From Campylobacter sp. (lineage in GTDB: Bacteria > Campylobacterota > Campylobacteria > Campylobacterales > Campylobacteraceae): a DNA stretch of 10,572 bases. A program made the translations under genes and the position numbers. The notes below the pieces were generated by a model. The model did no database searches. It had not been told where the DNA came from and worked only from the letters and a program-made list of their open reading frames with translations. The DNA is taken from positions 1-10,572 of the forward strand of contig JAGAZK010000040.1 in NCBI GenBank assembly GCA_017940085.1. The letters run 5' to 3'. This document shows, one piece after another, positions 1 through 6,418 of the stretch (position 1 is its first letter; each line of letters begins with the position of its first letter).

Positions 1-127
1 AAAAGAGAAAAATTTAATCATTGAAGCATTGATAGGTATAGCAGATGGGGCAAATCCTAGAAATTTAGAAGCAAAATTGTTTAATTTCTTGGATAAAACT
101 CAACCGCACACTTCTCAGTTTAATTAG
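1..127 (+). CDS. motA: Flagellar motor stator protein MotA, C-terminal end only (partial)
   Basis: This is the last 41 codons of a gene that enters from the left edge; the first full codon is at position 2 and the stop is TAG at 125-127. The visible tail reads NLIIEALIGIADGANPRNLE and then a short basic/polar end. An 'EGL..I..G.NPR.LE..L' pattern near the C-terminus is typical of MotA and its relatives. MotA forms the proton channel of the flagellar stator with MotB in the inner membrane, and this cytoplasmic tail follows the last membrane span. The identification rests on this short tail plus the position directly before motB, with only 8 bases between the genes. The stop codon overlaps the AGGA that serves as motB's ribosome binding site, so the two are probably co-translated. 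Confidence 0.88.
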   Translation, partial: KEKNLIIEALIGIADGANPRNLEAKLFNFLDKTQPHTSQFN

Positions 128-135
128 GATTTGAT

Positions 136-861
136 ATGGCGAAGAAAAAATGTCCAGAATGTCCAGCAGGAGAAAAATGGGCTGTTCCTTATGCGGACTT
201 TCTTTCTTTGTTGCTTGCTTTATTTATTGCTTTGTATGCAATTGGAGCAGTTGATGCTGAAAAAGCAGAAGCTCTAACAGAAGAATTTATAAAAATTTTT
301 GATTATCCAAATACTAAAAGTCCAGTAGAAAGAAGAATGCAAAGCTCACAATCAGCAGATCAGCAAAATCAAGCTGGTGGAGTTATGACTGCTCAAGATG
401 TAAGCGATGAATTAGCCGTTAAACGCAATAAAAACAATGAAAGATATAATATCGCTCTTGATCAAGCAGAAAATCAAATCGCTATTGATTTGCCAGCTTC
501 TGTCAAATTTGGAGCAAATAGTAGTGAAATAAACGATCCAGATATGATTAATTTTGTTCGTATTGTCTCAATGATAATATTCAAGCTCCCAGACTCTGTA
601 GCTGTGGAGATTAGGGGCTATGCTGATGAAAATTCAGATCATACGAATAATTATGTTTTAGGAGCAAATAGAGCTTTTAGCGTGTTTAATATGCTACTAG
701 GATACGGCGTAGATTCCAAAAGACTCAGATATACTTCATTTGGTGATAGCGTAAAATTGCCAAATACAGACATGAAAATAGCAAAAATTTATTTTAGAGT
801 AGATATAAAAGACAAAAAACTTCAAAGATCCGTTTTAGATCTAGTCAATACAATAAAATAA
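136..861 (+). CDS. motB: Flagellar motor stator protein MotB
   Basis: A 241-residue protein of normal MotB length. The short N-terminus carries a CPECP motif (residues 6-10) and is followed by one membrane span at about 17-40. The span contains PYADF, in which Asp21 is the expected proton-carrying residue (equivalent to E. coli MotB Asp32). Residues of about 42-57, just after the span, fit the plug helix that closes the channel before the stator docks. A polar linker of about 65-100 leads into an OmpA-like peptidoglycan-binding domain (about 115-235) with RGYADE in place of the usual GHTD motif and a conserved NRAF segment. MotB anchors the MotA/MotB stator to the cell wall and couples proton flow to rotation. 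The ATG start is set by AGGA at 126-129 and by the position of the membrane span. It is almost certainly in an operon with motA. Confidence 0.95.
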   Translation: MAKKKCPECPAGEKWAVPYADFLSLLLALFIALYAIGAVDAEKAEALTEEFIKIFDYPNTKSPVERRMQSSQSADQQNQAGGVMTAQDVSDELAVKRNKNNERYNIALDQAENQIAIDLPASVKFGANSSEINDPDMINFVRIVSMIIFKLPDSVAVEIRGYADENSDHTNNYVLGANRAFSVFNMLLGYGVDSKRLRYTSFGDSVKLPNTDMKIAKIYFRVDIKDKKLQRSVLDLVNTIK

Positions 862-869
862 AGCGGGTT

Positions 870-889
870 TTTAGCTAAATTTAGTTAAA
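870..889 (+). repeat. Tandem 10-bp repeat upstream of the ferredoxin gene
   Basis: TTTAGCTAAA is followed directly by TTTAGTTAAA, two 10-bp units with a single mismatch and exactly one helical turn apart. The first unit contributes to a perfect 10-bp palindrome, CTAAATTTAG, at 875-884. It lies in the 60-base motB-fdxA gap, 32 bases before the ferredoxin ATG, where a promoter or operator would be expected. A convincing -10/-35 pair is not visible; TAAATT at 876-881 is only a weak -10 candidate. In such AT-rich DNA it may be chance. Confidence 0.4.
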
Positions 890-921
890 TTTCCGTGTCA
901 AATTTAATTAAGGAGTATGAA

Positions 922-1200
922 ATGGCTGTAAAAATTACAGATATTTGTATTAGTTGTGGATCTTGTATAGATGAGTGTCCAGTTTCTGCTATTGTTGATG
1001 ATGGCGATAACCCTACAGGAGAAAGCTGTTATTATGTATATGCTGATAAATGCGTAGAGTGTGTAGGACACAACGATGTTCCAGCTTGTGCAAGTGCCTG
1101 TCCGACTGATGGTTGCATAGTTTGGGATAATGCAGGAGCTACACTTAGAAGTGATATTTCTTCAGATCAAAGAAACGGCACAGTCGCTGTTATTGGCTGA
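922..1200 (+). CDS. fdxA: 2[4Fe-4S] ferredoxin, Alvin (Allochromatium) type
   Basis: A 92-residue soluble ferredoxin, probably an electron carrier for low-potential cytoplasmic redox enzymes. The first cluster motif is C9-x2-C12-x2-C15-x3-C19-P. The second is C44-x2-C47-x8-C56-x3-C60-P; the eight-residue gap between its second and third cysteines is the mark of the Alvin type, as is the C-terminal extension after residue 65. Extra cysteines are at 36 and 65. The ATG at 922 is chosen over an in-frame GTG at 895 because AAGGAG at 910-915 stands six bases before it and ferredoxins start close to the first cluster. From memory the C. jejuni equivalent (Cj0333c, fdxA) is next to ndk and divergent from ahpC; here ndk is still next to it but motB lies upstream instead. 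The 20 or so residues after the second cluster are less conserved and have no visible motif. Confidence 0.92.
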   Translation: MAVKITDICISCGSCIDECPVSAIVDDGDNPTGESCYYVYADKCVECVGHNDVPACASACPTDGCIVWDNAGATLRSDISSDQRNGTVAVIG

Positions 1201-1225
1201 TTAAATTTATTTTTAAGATTTTTTT

Positions 1226-1233
1226 GCTAAAAT
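1226..1233 (+). promoter_or_regulatory. Probable sigma-70 promoter for the ndk-fabH operon (extended -10)
   Basis: TAAAAT at 1228-1233 follows a T-rich stretch (seven Ts at 1219-1225) and a TGC extended -10 element, giving TGCTAAAAT. There is no good -35 hexamer 16-18 bp upstream, which is usual for Campylobacter promoters, where T-rich DNA replaces it. Transcription should start near 1240, leaving a leader of about 20 bases with GGAG at 1253-1256 before the ndk ATG. The same TGCTAAAATC core is found before the response regulator gene. Confidence 0.7.
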
Positions 1234-1261
1234 CGCACCCTTAAATTTTTATGGAGTTAAT

Positions 1262-1675
1262 ATGGAGCAAACATTATCTATAATTAAGCCTGATGCTGTC
1301 AAAAAAGGCGTCATAGGCAAGATTATTAGCAGATTTGAAACAAATGGACTTAGAATTGCAGCTGCTAAAAAATTATTACTTAGCACAGATGATGCTAAGA
1401 GATTTTATGAAGTTCATAAAGATAGACCTTTTTATGGCGAATTAGTTGAGTTTATGACAAGCGGTCCAGTTGTAGTTATGGTGCTTGAGGGCGAAAATGC
1501 TGTAGCTAAAAATCGCGAACTTATGGGTGCAACAGACCCACAAAAAGCTGAAAAAGGCACTATTAGAGCAGATTTTGCTGATAGTATTGATGCAAATGCT
1601 GTTCATGGTAGCGATAGCTTAGAAAATGCAAAAATCGAAATTGCATTTTTCTTCGCAAAAAGAGAAATTTGCTAA
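1262..1675 (+). CDS. ndk: Nucleoside diphosphate kinase
   Basis: A 137-residue protein of standard Ndk length that transfers the gamma-phosphate from ATP to nucleoside diphosphates, balancing NTP and dNTP pools in the cytoplasm. It starts with [10 protein letters not shown], where Lys9 is the conserved nucleotide-contacting lysine. The active-site segment NAVHGSDS contains the phospho-histidine, His115. The nucleotide-binding segments RPFY (55-58), [10 protein letters not shown] (68-77) and MGATDPQKA (88-96) are all present and unbroken. GGAG at 1253-1256 supports the ATG. It is the first gene of a compact run: its TAA stop is followed at once by the TTG start of the DUF177 gene, in the same frame. 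From memory ndk occupies the same place next to fdxA in C. jejuni. Confidence 0.98.
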   Translation: MEQTLSIIKPDAVKKGVIGKIISRFETNGLRIAAAKKLLLSTDDAKRFYEVHKDRPFYGELVEFMTSGPVVVMVLEGENAVAKNRELMGATDPQKAEKGTIRADFADSIDANAVHGSDSLENAKIEIAFFFAKREIC

Positions 1676-2038
1676 TTGAAAATTTTATTTTCAGCTATCA
1701 AATCTTCAAAATCATTTGAGATAAAACAAGATTTGATAGCTTTTAGCGGTAAATTTGAGCCAATTAATCAAAATTTAGTCAAATGCAAAGGCAAAATTTA
1801 CGGCGAATTTGAACACATTTGTGATAAATGTGGAAAAAATATAATTATAAAACCAAATCTTGAAGTTGATTTAAATTTAAGCGATGGTGTTTATAAAGAC
1901 AAAGAAAACGAATTAAGCGATACAATTGAGTTTTTTGATGGACAAATAGATTTAGATGAGGTCCTAAATAGCGAGATTGAAGCTTATAAGAGTGATTATT
2001 TTTATTGCGATGAATGTAAAATTTTAAAAGGAGAATAA
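1676..2038 (+). CDS. DUF177 / YceD-family protein (probable 50S/23S rRNA accumulation factor)
   Basis: A 120-residue protein that fits the DUF177 (YceD) family. This family is nearly always encoded directly upstream of rpmF and is linked to accumulation of 23S rRNA and the large ribosomal subunit. The sequence shows two CxxC pairs, C49/C52 in ICDKC and C111/C114 in YCDEC; the first pair and the pattern around it are family hallmarks, and the four cysteines could bind zinc. An acidic stretch lies at about 76-105. The start must be TTG at 1676, since the codon before it is the ndk stop and no in-frame ATG follows near the N-terminus. No strong ribosome binding site is visible, so translation is probably coupled to ndk. 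The last codons contain the AAGGAG that serves rpmF. The family call rests on the cysteine motif and the rpmF neighbour, not on a search. Confidence 0.8.
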   Translation: MKILFSAIKSSKSFEIKQDLIAFSGKFEPINQNLVKCKGKIYGEFEHICDKCGKNIIIKPNLEVDLNLSDGVYKDKENELSDTIEFFDGQIDLDEVLNSEIEAYKSDYFYCDECKILKGE

Positions 2039-2039
2039 A

Positions 2040-2192
2040 ATGGCGGTACCTAAAAGACGAGTAAGCCACACAAGAGCTGCAAAACGCAGAACTCATTATA
2101 AAGTAACACTTCCTATGCCAGTCAAAGACAAAGACGGCAATTGGAAAATGCCACACAAAGTCAATCCAACAACAGGTGAATATAACAAATAA
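2040..2192 (+). CDS. rpmF: 50S ribosomal protein bL32
   Basis: A 50-residue bL32. It opens with [20 protein letters not shown], the basic N-terminus that threads into the large subunit, and ends in [13 protein letters not shown]. It has no cysteines, so it is the zinc-independent form, as is usual in this group. AAGGAG at 2028-2033, inside the end of the DUF177 gene, lies six bases before the ATG. Its stop overlaps the plsX start by one base (TAATG), a sign of translational coupling. The DUF177-rpmF-plsX-fabH order is conserved across many bacteria and ties ribosome assembly to lipid synthesis. The gene is easily missed because it is short. Confidence 0.97.
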   Translation: MAVPKRRVSHTRAAKRRTHYKVTLPMPVKDKDGNWKMPHKVNPTTGEYNK

Positions 2193-3190
2193 TGTTAAAA
2201 ATAGCAATTGACGCAATGGGCGGTGATTTTGGTTGTGAGCCCATTATAAAAGGTGTTTGTGAGGCCTTAGAACAAAAAGATTTTCACGCTGTTTTAGTTG
2301 GCGATGAAGATCAAATAAGACCTATGATTCCTAAAAAATACGAAAAAAAAGTTAGTTTTGTTCAGGCAAATGAAGTTTTTCCTATGGGAGAGCTTGCGAC
2401 TGATGTTTTGAAGAAAAAAGAAACAAGTATTTTTAAGGCTGTAGATTTAGTAAAAGATGGTTTGTGTGAGGCTGTAGTTTCTGCTGGACATAGCGGTGCT
2501 ACGATGAGCTTAGCTACTCTTAGAATAGGTAGAATCAAAGGCGTATCAAGACCTGGGATTGCTACTTTGATGCCTACTACACTAAAAGGCAAAAAAACTT
2601 TAGTGCTTGATGTAGGTGCAAATGTCGATTGTAAGCCAGAAAATTTATTTGAATTTGCTGTGATGGGCGAAGCGTATGCTAAGCAAATTTTAAAAATACA
2701 AAATCCAAAAATTGGACTTTTGAGTAATGGTGAAGAAGATTGCAAAGGCAATGAACTTACAAAAGAATCATTTACTTTGCTTTCAAAAATGCAGTCTTTT
2801 GCTGGAAACGCAGAAGGAAATCAAATTTTTGACGGAAGCGTTGATGTAATAGTTTGCGATGGTTTTGTTGGAAATATTTTATTAAAAACCAGCGAAGGCG
2901 TAGCAAGTGCAATCTCAAAAATAATCAAACAAAATCTCAAAAAATCGCCTTTTGCAACATTTGGTGCAATTTTGATGAAAAGAGTATTTAAAAGACTTAA
3001 AATTCAAATTGATTATGATGAATACGGCGGAGCTCCGCTTTTGGGGATAAAAAATTGCGTTATTATCAGTCATGGTAAATCTACGCCAAAAGCTATAAAA
3101 AATGCGATTTTTCAAGCTATCAAATTTGCACAATCAGATATTACAAGCGTAATTGAGAGTGAGCTTAGCACATTTTCGGATAAAAAATGA
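2192..3190 (+). CDS. plsX: Phosphate acyltransferase PlsX (acyl-ACP:phosphate)
   Basis: A 332-residue PlsX, normal length. It converts acyl-ACP and phosphate into acyl-phosphate at the inner face of the membrane, the first step of the PlsX/PlsY route to lysophosphatidic acid. The N-terminus [11 protein letters not shown] (residues 4-14) is the family signature. Further hallmarks are [13 protein letters not shown] (about 91-103), LDVGAN, a [13 protein letters not shown] segment in the C-terminal third and the late YGGAPLLGI motif. A run of eight As at 2343-2350 encodes part of the YEKKV segment. The start ATG overlaps the rpmF stop by one base, and the stop overlaps the fabH start in an ATGA, so expression is closely coupled to both neighbours. 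The user of its product, PlsY, is encoded about 2.2 kb downstream, after fabH and the PilZ gene. Confidence 0.97.
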   Translation: MLKIAIDAMGGDFGCEPIIKGVCEALEQKDFHAVLVGDEDQIRPMIPKKYEKKVSFVQANEVFPMGELATDVLKKKETSIFKAVDLVKDGLCEAVVSAGHSGATMSLATLRIGRIKGVSRPGIATLMPTTLKGKKTLVLDVGANVDCKPENLFEFAVMGEAYAKQILKIQNPKIGLLSNGEEDCKGNELTKESFTLLSKMQSFAGNAEGNQIFDGSVDVIVCDGFVGNILLKTSEGVASAISKIIKQNLKKSPFATFGAILMKRVFKRLKIQIDYDEYGGAPLLGIKNCVIISHGKSTPKAIKNAIFQAIKFAQSDITSVIESELSTFSDKK

Positions 3191-4176
3191 AAAAAGCTTC
3201 TGTAATTTCAATCGGAGCTTATGAACCAAAAAAAATCCTTAGTAATTTTGATTTGGAAAAAATGGTTGAGACCAGCGATGAGTGGATTACGAAGCGAACA
3301 GGTATCAAAACACGCCATATAGCTGATAAAAATGAGCTTACAAGCGATATGGCGACAAAAGCTGCATTATTAGCAATCTCTAGAGCAAATTTAAACCCAA
3401 ATGAAATTGATGCAATTATTTGCGCTACTATTACGCCTGATTATTTTTGTATGCCATCAACTGCTTGTAAAATAGCTGCAAATTTAGGACTTATCGGTAT
3501 TAGTGCATTTGATATAAGTGCAGCTTGTAGTGGATTTATTTATGCTCTAAATTTGGCAAAAGCACTTGTTGAGAGCGGGGCGAATAAAAATGTCTTGATA
3601 ATTGGGGCTGAGAAAATGAGTGCTATTGTTGATTGGAGCGATAGGACTACTTGTATTTTGTTTGGCGATGGAGCTGGAGCTGCGGTAATTAGCCAAAGAG
3701 ATGATAATCATATCATAGATATTCACACAGCTAGCGATGGTAGTAAGTCAAATTTGCTCATTACTCCGGGTTTTGCTATAAAAAATCCACCAAATCAAGC
3801 AAATTTGGATAGTAGATTAAATTTTATTCATATGAGCGGAAATGAAGTATTTAAAATAGCAGTTCAAACGCTCACAAATGATGTCGTTCATATACTTGAA
3901 AAAAATAATATTTCAAGTGATAATGTTGATTTATTTGTCCCACACCAAGCAAATTTGCGTATAATTGATGCAGTAAAACAAAGATTAAATTTAAAAGACG
4001 AGCAATGTGTTTTGACCGTGCAAAAATACGGTAACACAAGCTCAGCTTCAATTCCGATGGCATTAAATGATGCTTACGAAAATGGTAGATTAAAAAATGG
4101 CTCATTAGTCTTGCTTGATGCATTTGGTGGCGGTTTTACTTGGGGTTCGGCTTTGCTTAAATTTGGTGGAAATTAA
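3187..4176 (+). CDS. fabH: 3-oxoacyl-[ACP] synthase III (KAS III, FabH)
   Basis: A 329-residue FabH that condenses acetyl-CoA with malonyl-ACP to start type II fatty acid synthesis. The complete Cys-His-Asn catalytic triad is visible: Cys114 in DISAACSGF, His253 in VPHQAN and Asn283 in GNTSSAS. The N-terminal [12 protein letters not shown] segment (29-40) and the GDGAGAAV motif are family marks, as is the C-terminal [12 protein letters not shown] segment. The start ATG overlaps the plsX stop by four bases. Eight As at 3228-3235 fall within the first 20 codons and could be a minor slippage site, but the frame is intact. As last gene of the run it is followed by 71 bases holding a new promoter. 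Confidence 0.98.
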   Translation: MKKASVISIGAYEPKKILSNFDLEKMVETSDEWITKRTGIKTRHIADKNELTSDMATKAALLAISRANLNPNEIDAIICATITPDYFCMPSTACKIAANLGLIGISAFDISAACSGFIYALNLAKALVESGANKNVLIIGAEKMSAIVDWSDRTTCILFGDGAGAAVISQRDDNHIIDIHTASDGSKSNLLITPGFAIKNPPNQANLDSRLNFIHMSGNEVFKIAVQTLTNDVVHILEKNNISSDNVDLFVPHQANLRIIDAVKQRLNLKDEQCVLTVQKYGNTSSASIPMALNDAYENGRLKNGSLVLLDAFGGGFTWGSALLKFGGN

Positions 4177-4202
4177 ATAAAATAATTAAATTATGCTTAA
4201 GA

Positions 4203-4217
4203 TAAAATTATTATAAT
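4203..4217 (+). promoter_or_regulatory. Probable promoter for the PilZ-domain gene
   Basis: A perfect TATAAT at 4212-4217 lies 30 bases before the ATG at 4248, in the fabH-PilZ gap. An overlapping alternative -10, TAAAAT, is at 4203-4208. No clear -35 hexamer is present at the right distance, as is common in Campylobacter. AAGGG at 4236-4240 is the ribosome binding site. This would let the PilZ gene, plsY and folB be transcribed apart from the upstream operon. Confidence 0.65.
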
Positions 4218-4247
4218 ACCTAAGAAAATTATTTTAAGGGTCGTGCT

Positions 4248-5390
4248 ATGGATTTTGTCGGTAGAAACGAATTAATCACGAAATGTTCTTCAATTTTAGA
4301 TGATTTAGAAAATGGATTTTTAGCATATTCAAAATCACTTTTAAAAGGCTATAAATATGTAGATTCATTTAAATTTGATGAATTAATGAATCTTGTTTTT
4401 GAAAATATCACAAAAATTGATTATGATAAAAAAGCCTTGTTAGATAGTATTGATGAGTGCTTTGACGATAAAGATTTTGCGAAATATTTAATTTGTGCTT
4501 CTTTGTTAAATTTAATCAATGAATTTAATAAAAAAATCACCACAAATTATTCAAATTTAATGCATTGTCAGTATTATTTTAGCTATGCTTGTGCTTCGTT
4601 TGTCAATTTTATTTTTTCATCAAATTTGGATTCTACAGCCCAAGAACAAACAAACCAAAATACACAAATTTACAATCAAAATTATATCCAATCATCTGGA
4701 TTTAGTTTGACAGGCAATGTAATAGATGAAATCAAAGCCCTAAAATCAGCAAATTTTGATTTAGAGTTTTTAAATTTATACAAAGGCATAAAAATCAAAT
4801 CAAAAGCCCAGATTTTGGATATAAACGAAAACTCAGATACCGTTTTGTTTCAAACTGATTTGATGCAAATTCTTGCAATGAAAGAAGAAAAAAATGCTTT
4901 TATTGTTAAAAATGATCATGTAAGCACAAATGTTAAGGCTGATATTTTGGGTGTTTATTTAGGCTCTAGATCTGTATTGCTAGGTAATTTTAGTAGAATT
5001 GGCAAAATGCACGCACTCCAAAGAGCACATTCTAGGGTGCATCCGAGCATTCCGACTTCTGTTATTTTGAAAAATAATTCAGGTATTCAAATCGAGGGCA
5101 AACTTTTTGATATTTCACAAGGCGGGATTGGCGTGGTCAGCATCCAAGATGCCAAATTTGAAAAAGGTGATGAATTAACTGCTATTTTCAATCTTGTTAT
5201 GCCAGATACAAAAGAAGAAATAAGCGTAAATTTGAAAGTAAATTTAGTTACATCTTTAAATTATAATAATTCTATGAGATATTGTTGTCAAAGTCTTGAA
5301 CCCCAAGATGTAATCCCAAAAATTGTTAAATTTTCTAAAACAAGACAGGCTCAGCTTTTAGAAGAATTGCAAAACAAAGCAAATTTTTAG
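4248..5390 (+). CDS. PilZ-domain protein, probable cyclic-di-GMP effector with YcgR-like layout
   Basis: A 380-residue protein with no clear membrane span or signal peptide. Three parts can be seen. Residues 1 to about 127 are mostly helical and rich in Asp, Lys, Leu and Phe; I do not recognise this part. A Gln/Asn/Thr-rich linker covers about 128-152. From about 178 to 250 a beta-rich stretch with phrases such as DTVLFQTDL resembles the PilZN/YcgR-N domain that often precedes PilZ. Residues of about 257-352 form a PilZ domain with both c-di-GMP motifs: Arg259-x3-Arg263 (RAHSR) and Asp288-x-Ser290-x2-Gly293 (DISQGG). PilZ proteins of this layout commonly act on flagellar motors, type IV pili or other surface machinery. 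No enzyme domain is present, so it should act by binding a partner. AAGGG at 4236-4240 supports the ATG. It lies between fabH and plsY. The PilZ call is strong, the partner is unknown. Confidence 0.83.
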   Translation: MDFVGRNELITKCSSILDDLENGFLAYSKSLLKGYKYVDSFKFDELMNLVFENITKIDYDKKALLDSIDECFDDKDFAKYLICASLLNLINEFNKKITTNYSNLMHCQYYFSYACASFVNFIFSSNLDSTAQEQTNQNTQIYNQNYIQSSGFSLTGNVIDEIKALKSANFDLEFLNLYKGIKIKSKAQILDINENSDTVLFQTDLMQILAMKEEKNAFIVKNDHVSTNVKADILGVYLGSRSVLLGNFSRIGKMHALQRAHSRVHPSIPTSVILKNNSGIQIEGKLFDISQGGIGVVSIQDAKFEKGDELTAIFNLVMPDTKEEISVNLKVNLVTSLNYNNSMRYCCQSLEPQDVIPKIVKFSKTRQAQLLEELQNKANF

Positions 5391-5407
5391 GATAAATTTA
5401 GGATAAG
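5386..5407 (+). repeat. Tandem 11-bp duplication carrying the plsY ribosome binding site
   Basis: TTTAGGATAAA (5386-5396) is followed directly by TTTAGGATAAG (5397-5407), identical in 10 of 11 bases. The first unit contains the TAG stop of the PilZ gene (5388-5390). The second supplies AGGA at 5400-5403, six bases before the plsY ATG at 5410. The copy in front looks like a duplication of the same ribosome binding site; only the second is well placed. Confidence 0.75.
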
Positions 5408-5409
5408 AA

Positions 5410-6027
5410 ATGAACGAAAATTTAATAGCTTACGCCGTTGCTTATTTGATTGGCTCAATCCCTTTCGGTTTGGTTTTGAGTAAAATTTTTGCTGGTGAAG
5501 ACATTACAAAGCTTGGTAGCAATAGCATAGGTGCTACAAATGTTTTAAGAAGTTTAAAAGACAAAAACCCATCTTTGGCAAAAAAAATTGCGATTTTAAC
5601 TGTGGTTTGCGATGCACTAAAGGGTATAATCCCAATTTTAGTAGCTAAGTTTGTATTTGAATTAGATGAACGAACGCTTTGGAGTATGGCTGTTTTAGCT
5701 GTGGTTGGACATTGTTTTAGTGTGTATTTGAAATTTAATGGTGGAAAAGGGATTGCTACTGGAGCTGGTGTGCTTGCTATATTTTTGCCAATAGAGCTTT
5801 GTTTGGCATTGCTTGTTTGGTTTATAGTGGGAAAGGTTTTGAAAATCTCGAGTTTGGCTTCATTATCAGCACTTGTGGCTATTGTGGCGTTTTCTTTTAT
5901 TTTGCATTACGATATGCCAGTTATTCATACTCACGCACCGCTTCTTATTATCGCTACAATCGTGCTTTATAAACATATACCAAATATAATCAGACTTATA
6001 AAAGGTCAAGAAAAGAAAGTCATTTGA
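5410..6027 (+). CDS. plsY: Glycerol-3-phosphate acyltransferase PlsY
   Basis: A 205-residue integral inner-membrane enzyme that transfers the acyl group from acyl-phosphate to glycerol-3-phosphate, giving lysophosphatidic acid for phospholipid synthesis. All three family motifs are present: GSIPFG (15-20) in the first span, GSNSIGATN (36-44) for phosphate binding, and VGHCFSVYLKFNGGKGIAT (99-117) with the KFNGGKG glycine-rich turn. About five hydrophobic spans fit the known fold. The C-terminus is short and basic. It uses the product of PlsX, encoded upstream in the same region. The start ATG follows AGGA in the tandem repeat. Its end overlaps the folB start in TTGA, implying co-translation. 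Confidence 0.96.
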   Translation: MNENLIAYAVAYLIGSIPFGLVLSKIFAGEDITKLGSNSIGATNVLRSLKDKNPSLAKKIAILTVVCDALKGIIPILVAKFVFELDERTLWSMAVLAVVGHCFSVYLKFNGGKGIATGAGVLAIFLPIELCLALLVWFIVGKVLKISSLASLSALVAIVAFSFILHYDMPVIHTHAPLLIIATIVLYKHIPNIIRLIKGQEKKVI

Positions 6028-6341
6028 TAAGTGTATTTGTGAAAAAATTGAGCTTTGAGACCATTATTGGTATGCTTGATTTTGAAAGACACACCAAACA
6101 AAAAGTAAAAATAAGTGCAAATTTAATAGCAGATGAATTTATCAATTACGCTGAACTTTGCGAGTATTTTATAACTAAATTTAACGAAAAACAATTCTTT
6201 AAAATAGAAGATGCTTTAAATTTTTTTAAGAAAGATTTAAAGGCTAAATTTCTGACTTTAAAGCATATAAAACTAAAAATCACAAAGCCCGATATTATCG
6301 AAAATGCCGAAGTCGGAGCGGTGTTGAAATATACATATTAA
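6024..6341 (+). CDS. folB: Dihydroneopterin aldolase (FolB)
   Basis: A 105-residue protein, somewhat shorter than the roughly 120 residues usual for FolB. It fits the family in order: an N-terminal strand, then TIIGMLDFERHTKQ (13-26) matching the IG-x4-E-R pattern with Glu21 at the pterin-site position, Tyr42 in INYAEL, an IEDAL segment with Glu62 where the ligand-anchoring Glu is expected, and Lys88 in ITKPD, the likely catalytic lysine. It cleaves 7,8-dihydroneopterin to 6-hydroxymethyl-dihydropterin and glycolaldehyde in folate synthesis. The start is TTG at 6024, overlapping the plsY stop by four bases; the next in-frame start, GTG at 6039, would cut the first strand. From memory C. jejuni also has a folB-like gene (Cj0356c) beside cosR. 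The family is diverse in sequence, so the call rests on motif order and context. Confidence 0.82.
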   Translation: MISVFVKKLSFETIIGMLDFERHTKQKVKISANLIADEFINYAELCEYFITKFNEKQFFKIEDALNFFKKDLKAKFLTLKHIKLKITKPDIIENAEVGAVLKYTY

Positions 6342-6357
6342 ATTTAGTTTAATATAC

Positions 6358-6386
6358 TTGAAATATTACTTAATTTATGCTAAAAT
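6358..6386 (+). promoter_or_regulatory. Strong sigma-70-type promoter for the two-component operon
   Basis: TTGAAA at 6358-6363 and TAAAAT at 6381-6386 are separated by exactly 17 bp, and a TGC extended -10 element precedes the TAAAAT. This is the best promoter in the window and unusual for Campylobacter in having a near-consensus -35. The start of transcription should be near 6393, giving a leader of about 26 bases with AAGGA at 6407-6411 before the ATG at 6419. Confidence 0.75.
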
Positions 6387-6418
6387 CACGCCAAATTTTT
6401 AAGTTTAAGGAAAACATA

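Noticed and set aside
895..921. In-frame GTG start that would add nine residues to the ferredoxin
   Set aside because: There is no ribosome binding site before it, while AAGGAG at 910-915 is ideally placed for the ATG at 922, and ferredoxins of this type start within about ten residues of the first cluster cysteine.
1845..2216. Antisense open frame of 123 codons over DUF177 and rpmF
   Set aside because: It is opposite two conserved genes and has a Phe/His/Arg-rich composition of a shadow frame, with no supporting signal.
2362..2751. Antisense open frame of 129 codons within plsX
   Set aside because: It lies wholly opposite a well-conserved gene, has no ribosome binding site or recognisable motif, and its Ser/Leu/Pro-rich product is typical of an antisense shadow.
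2343..3235. A8 tracts in plsX (2343-2350) and fabH (3228-3235) as phase-variable switches
   Set aside because: Campylobacter phase variation mostly uses longer G/C tracts in surface genes; eight As in a 70% AT background within essential lipid genes are expected by chance, and both frames are intact.
6377..6418. Upstream ATG that would add 14 residues to the response regulator
   Set aside because: It overlaps the TAAAAT -10 element of the promoter at 6381-6386, and the family begins with MRILIVEDE, which matches the ATG at 6419 with AAGGA before it.
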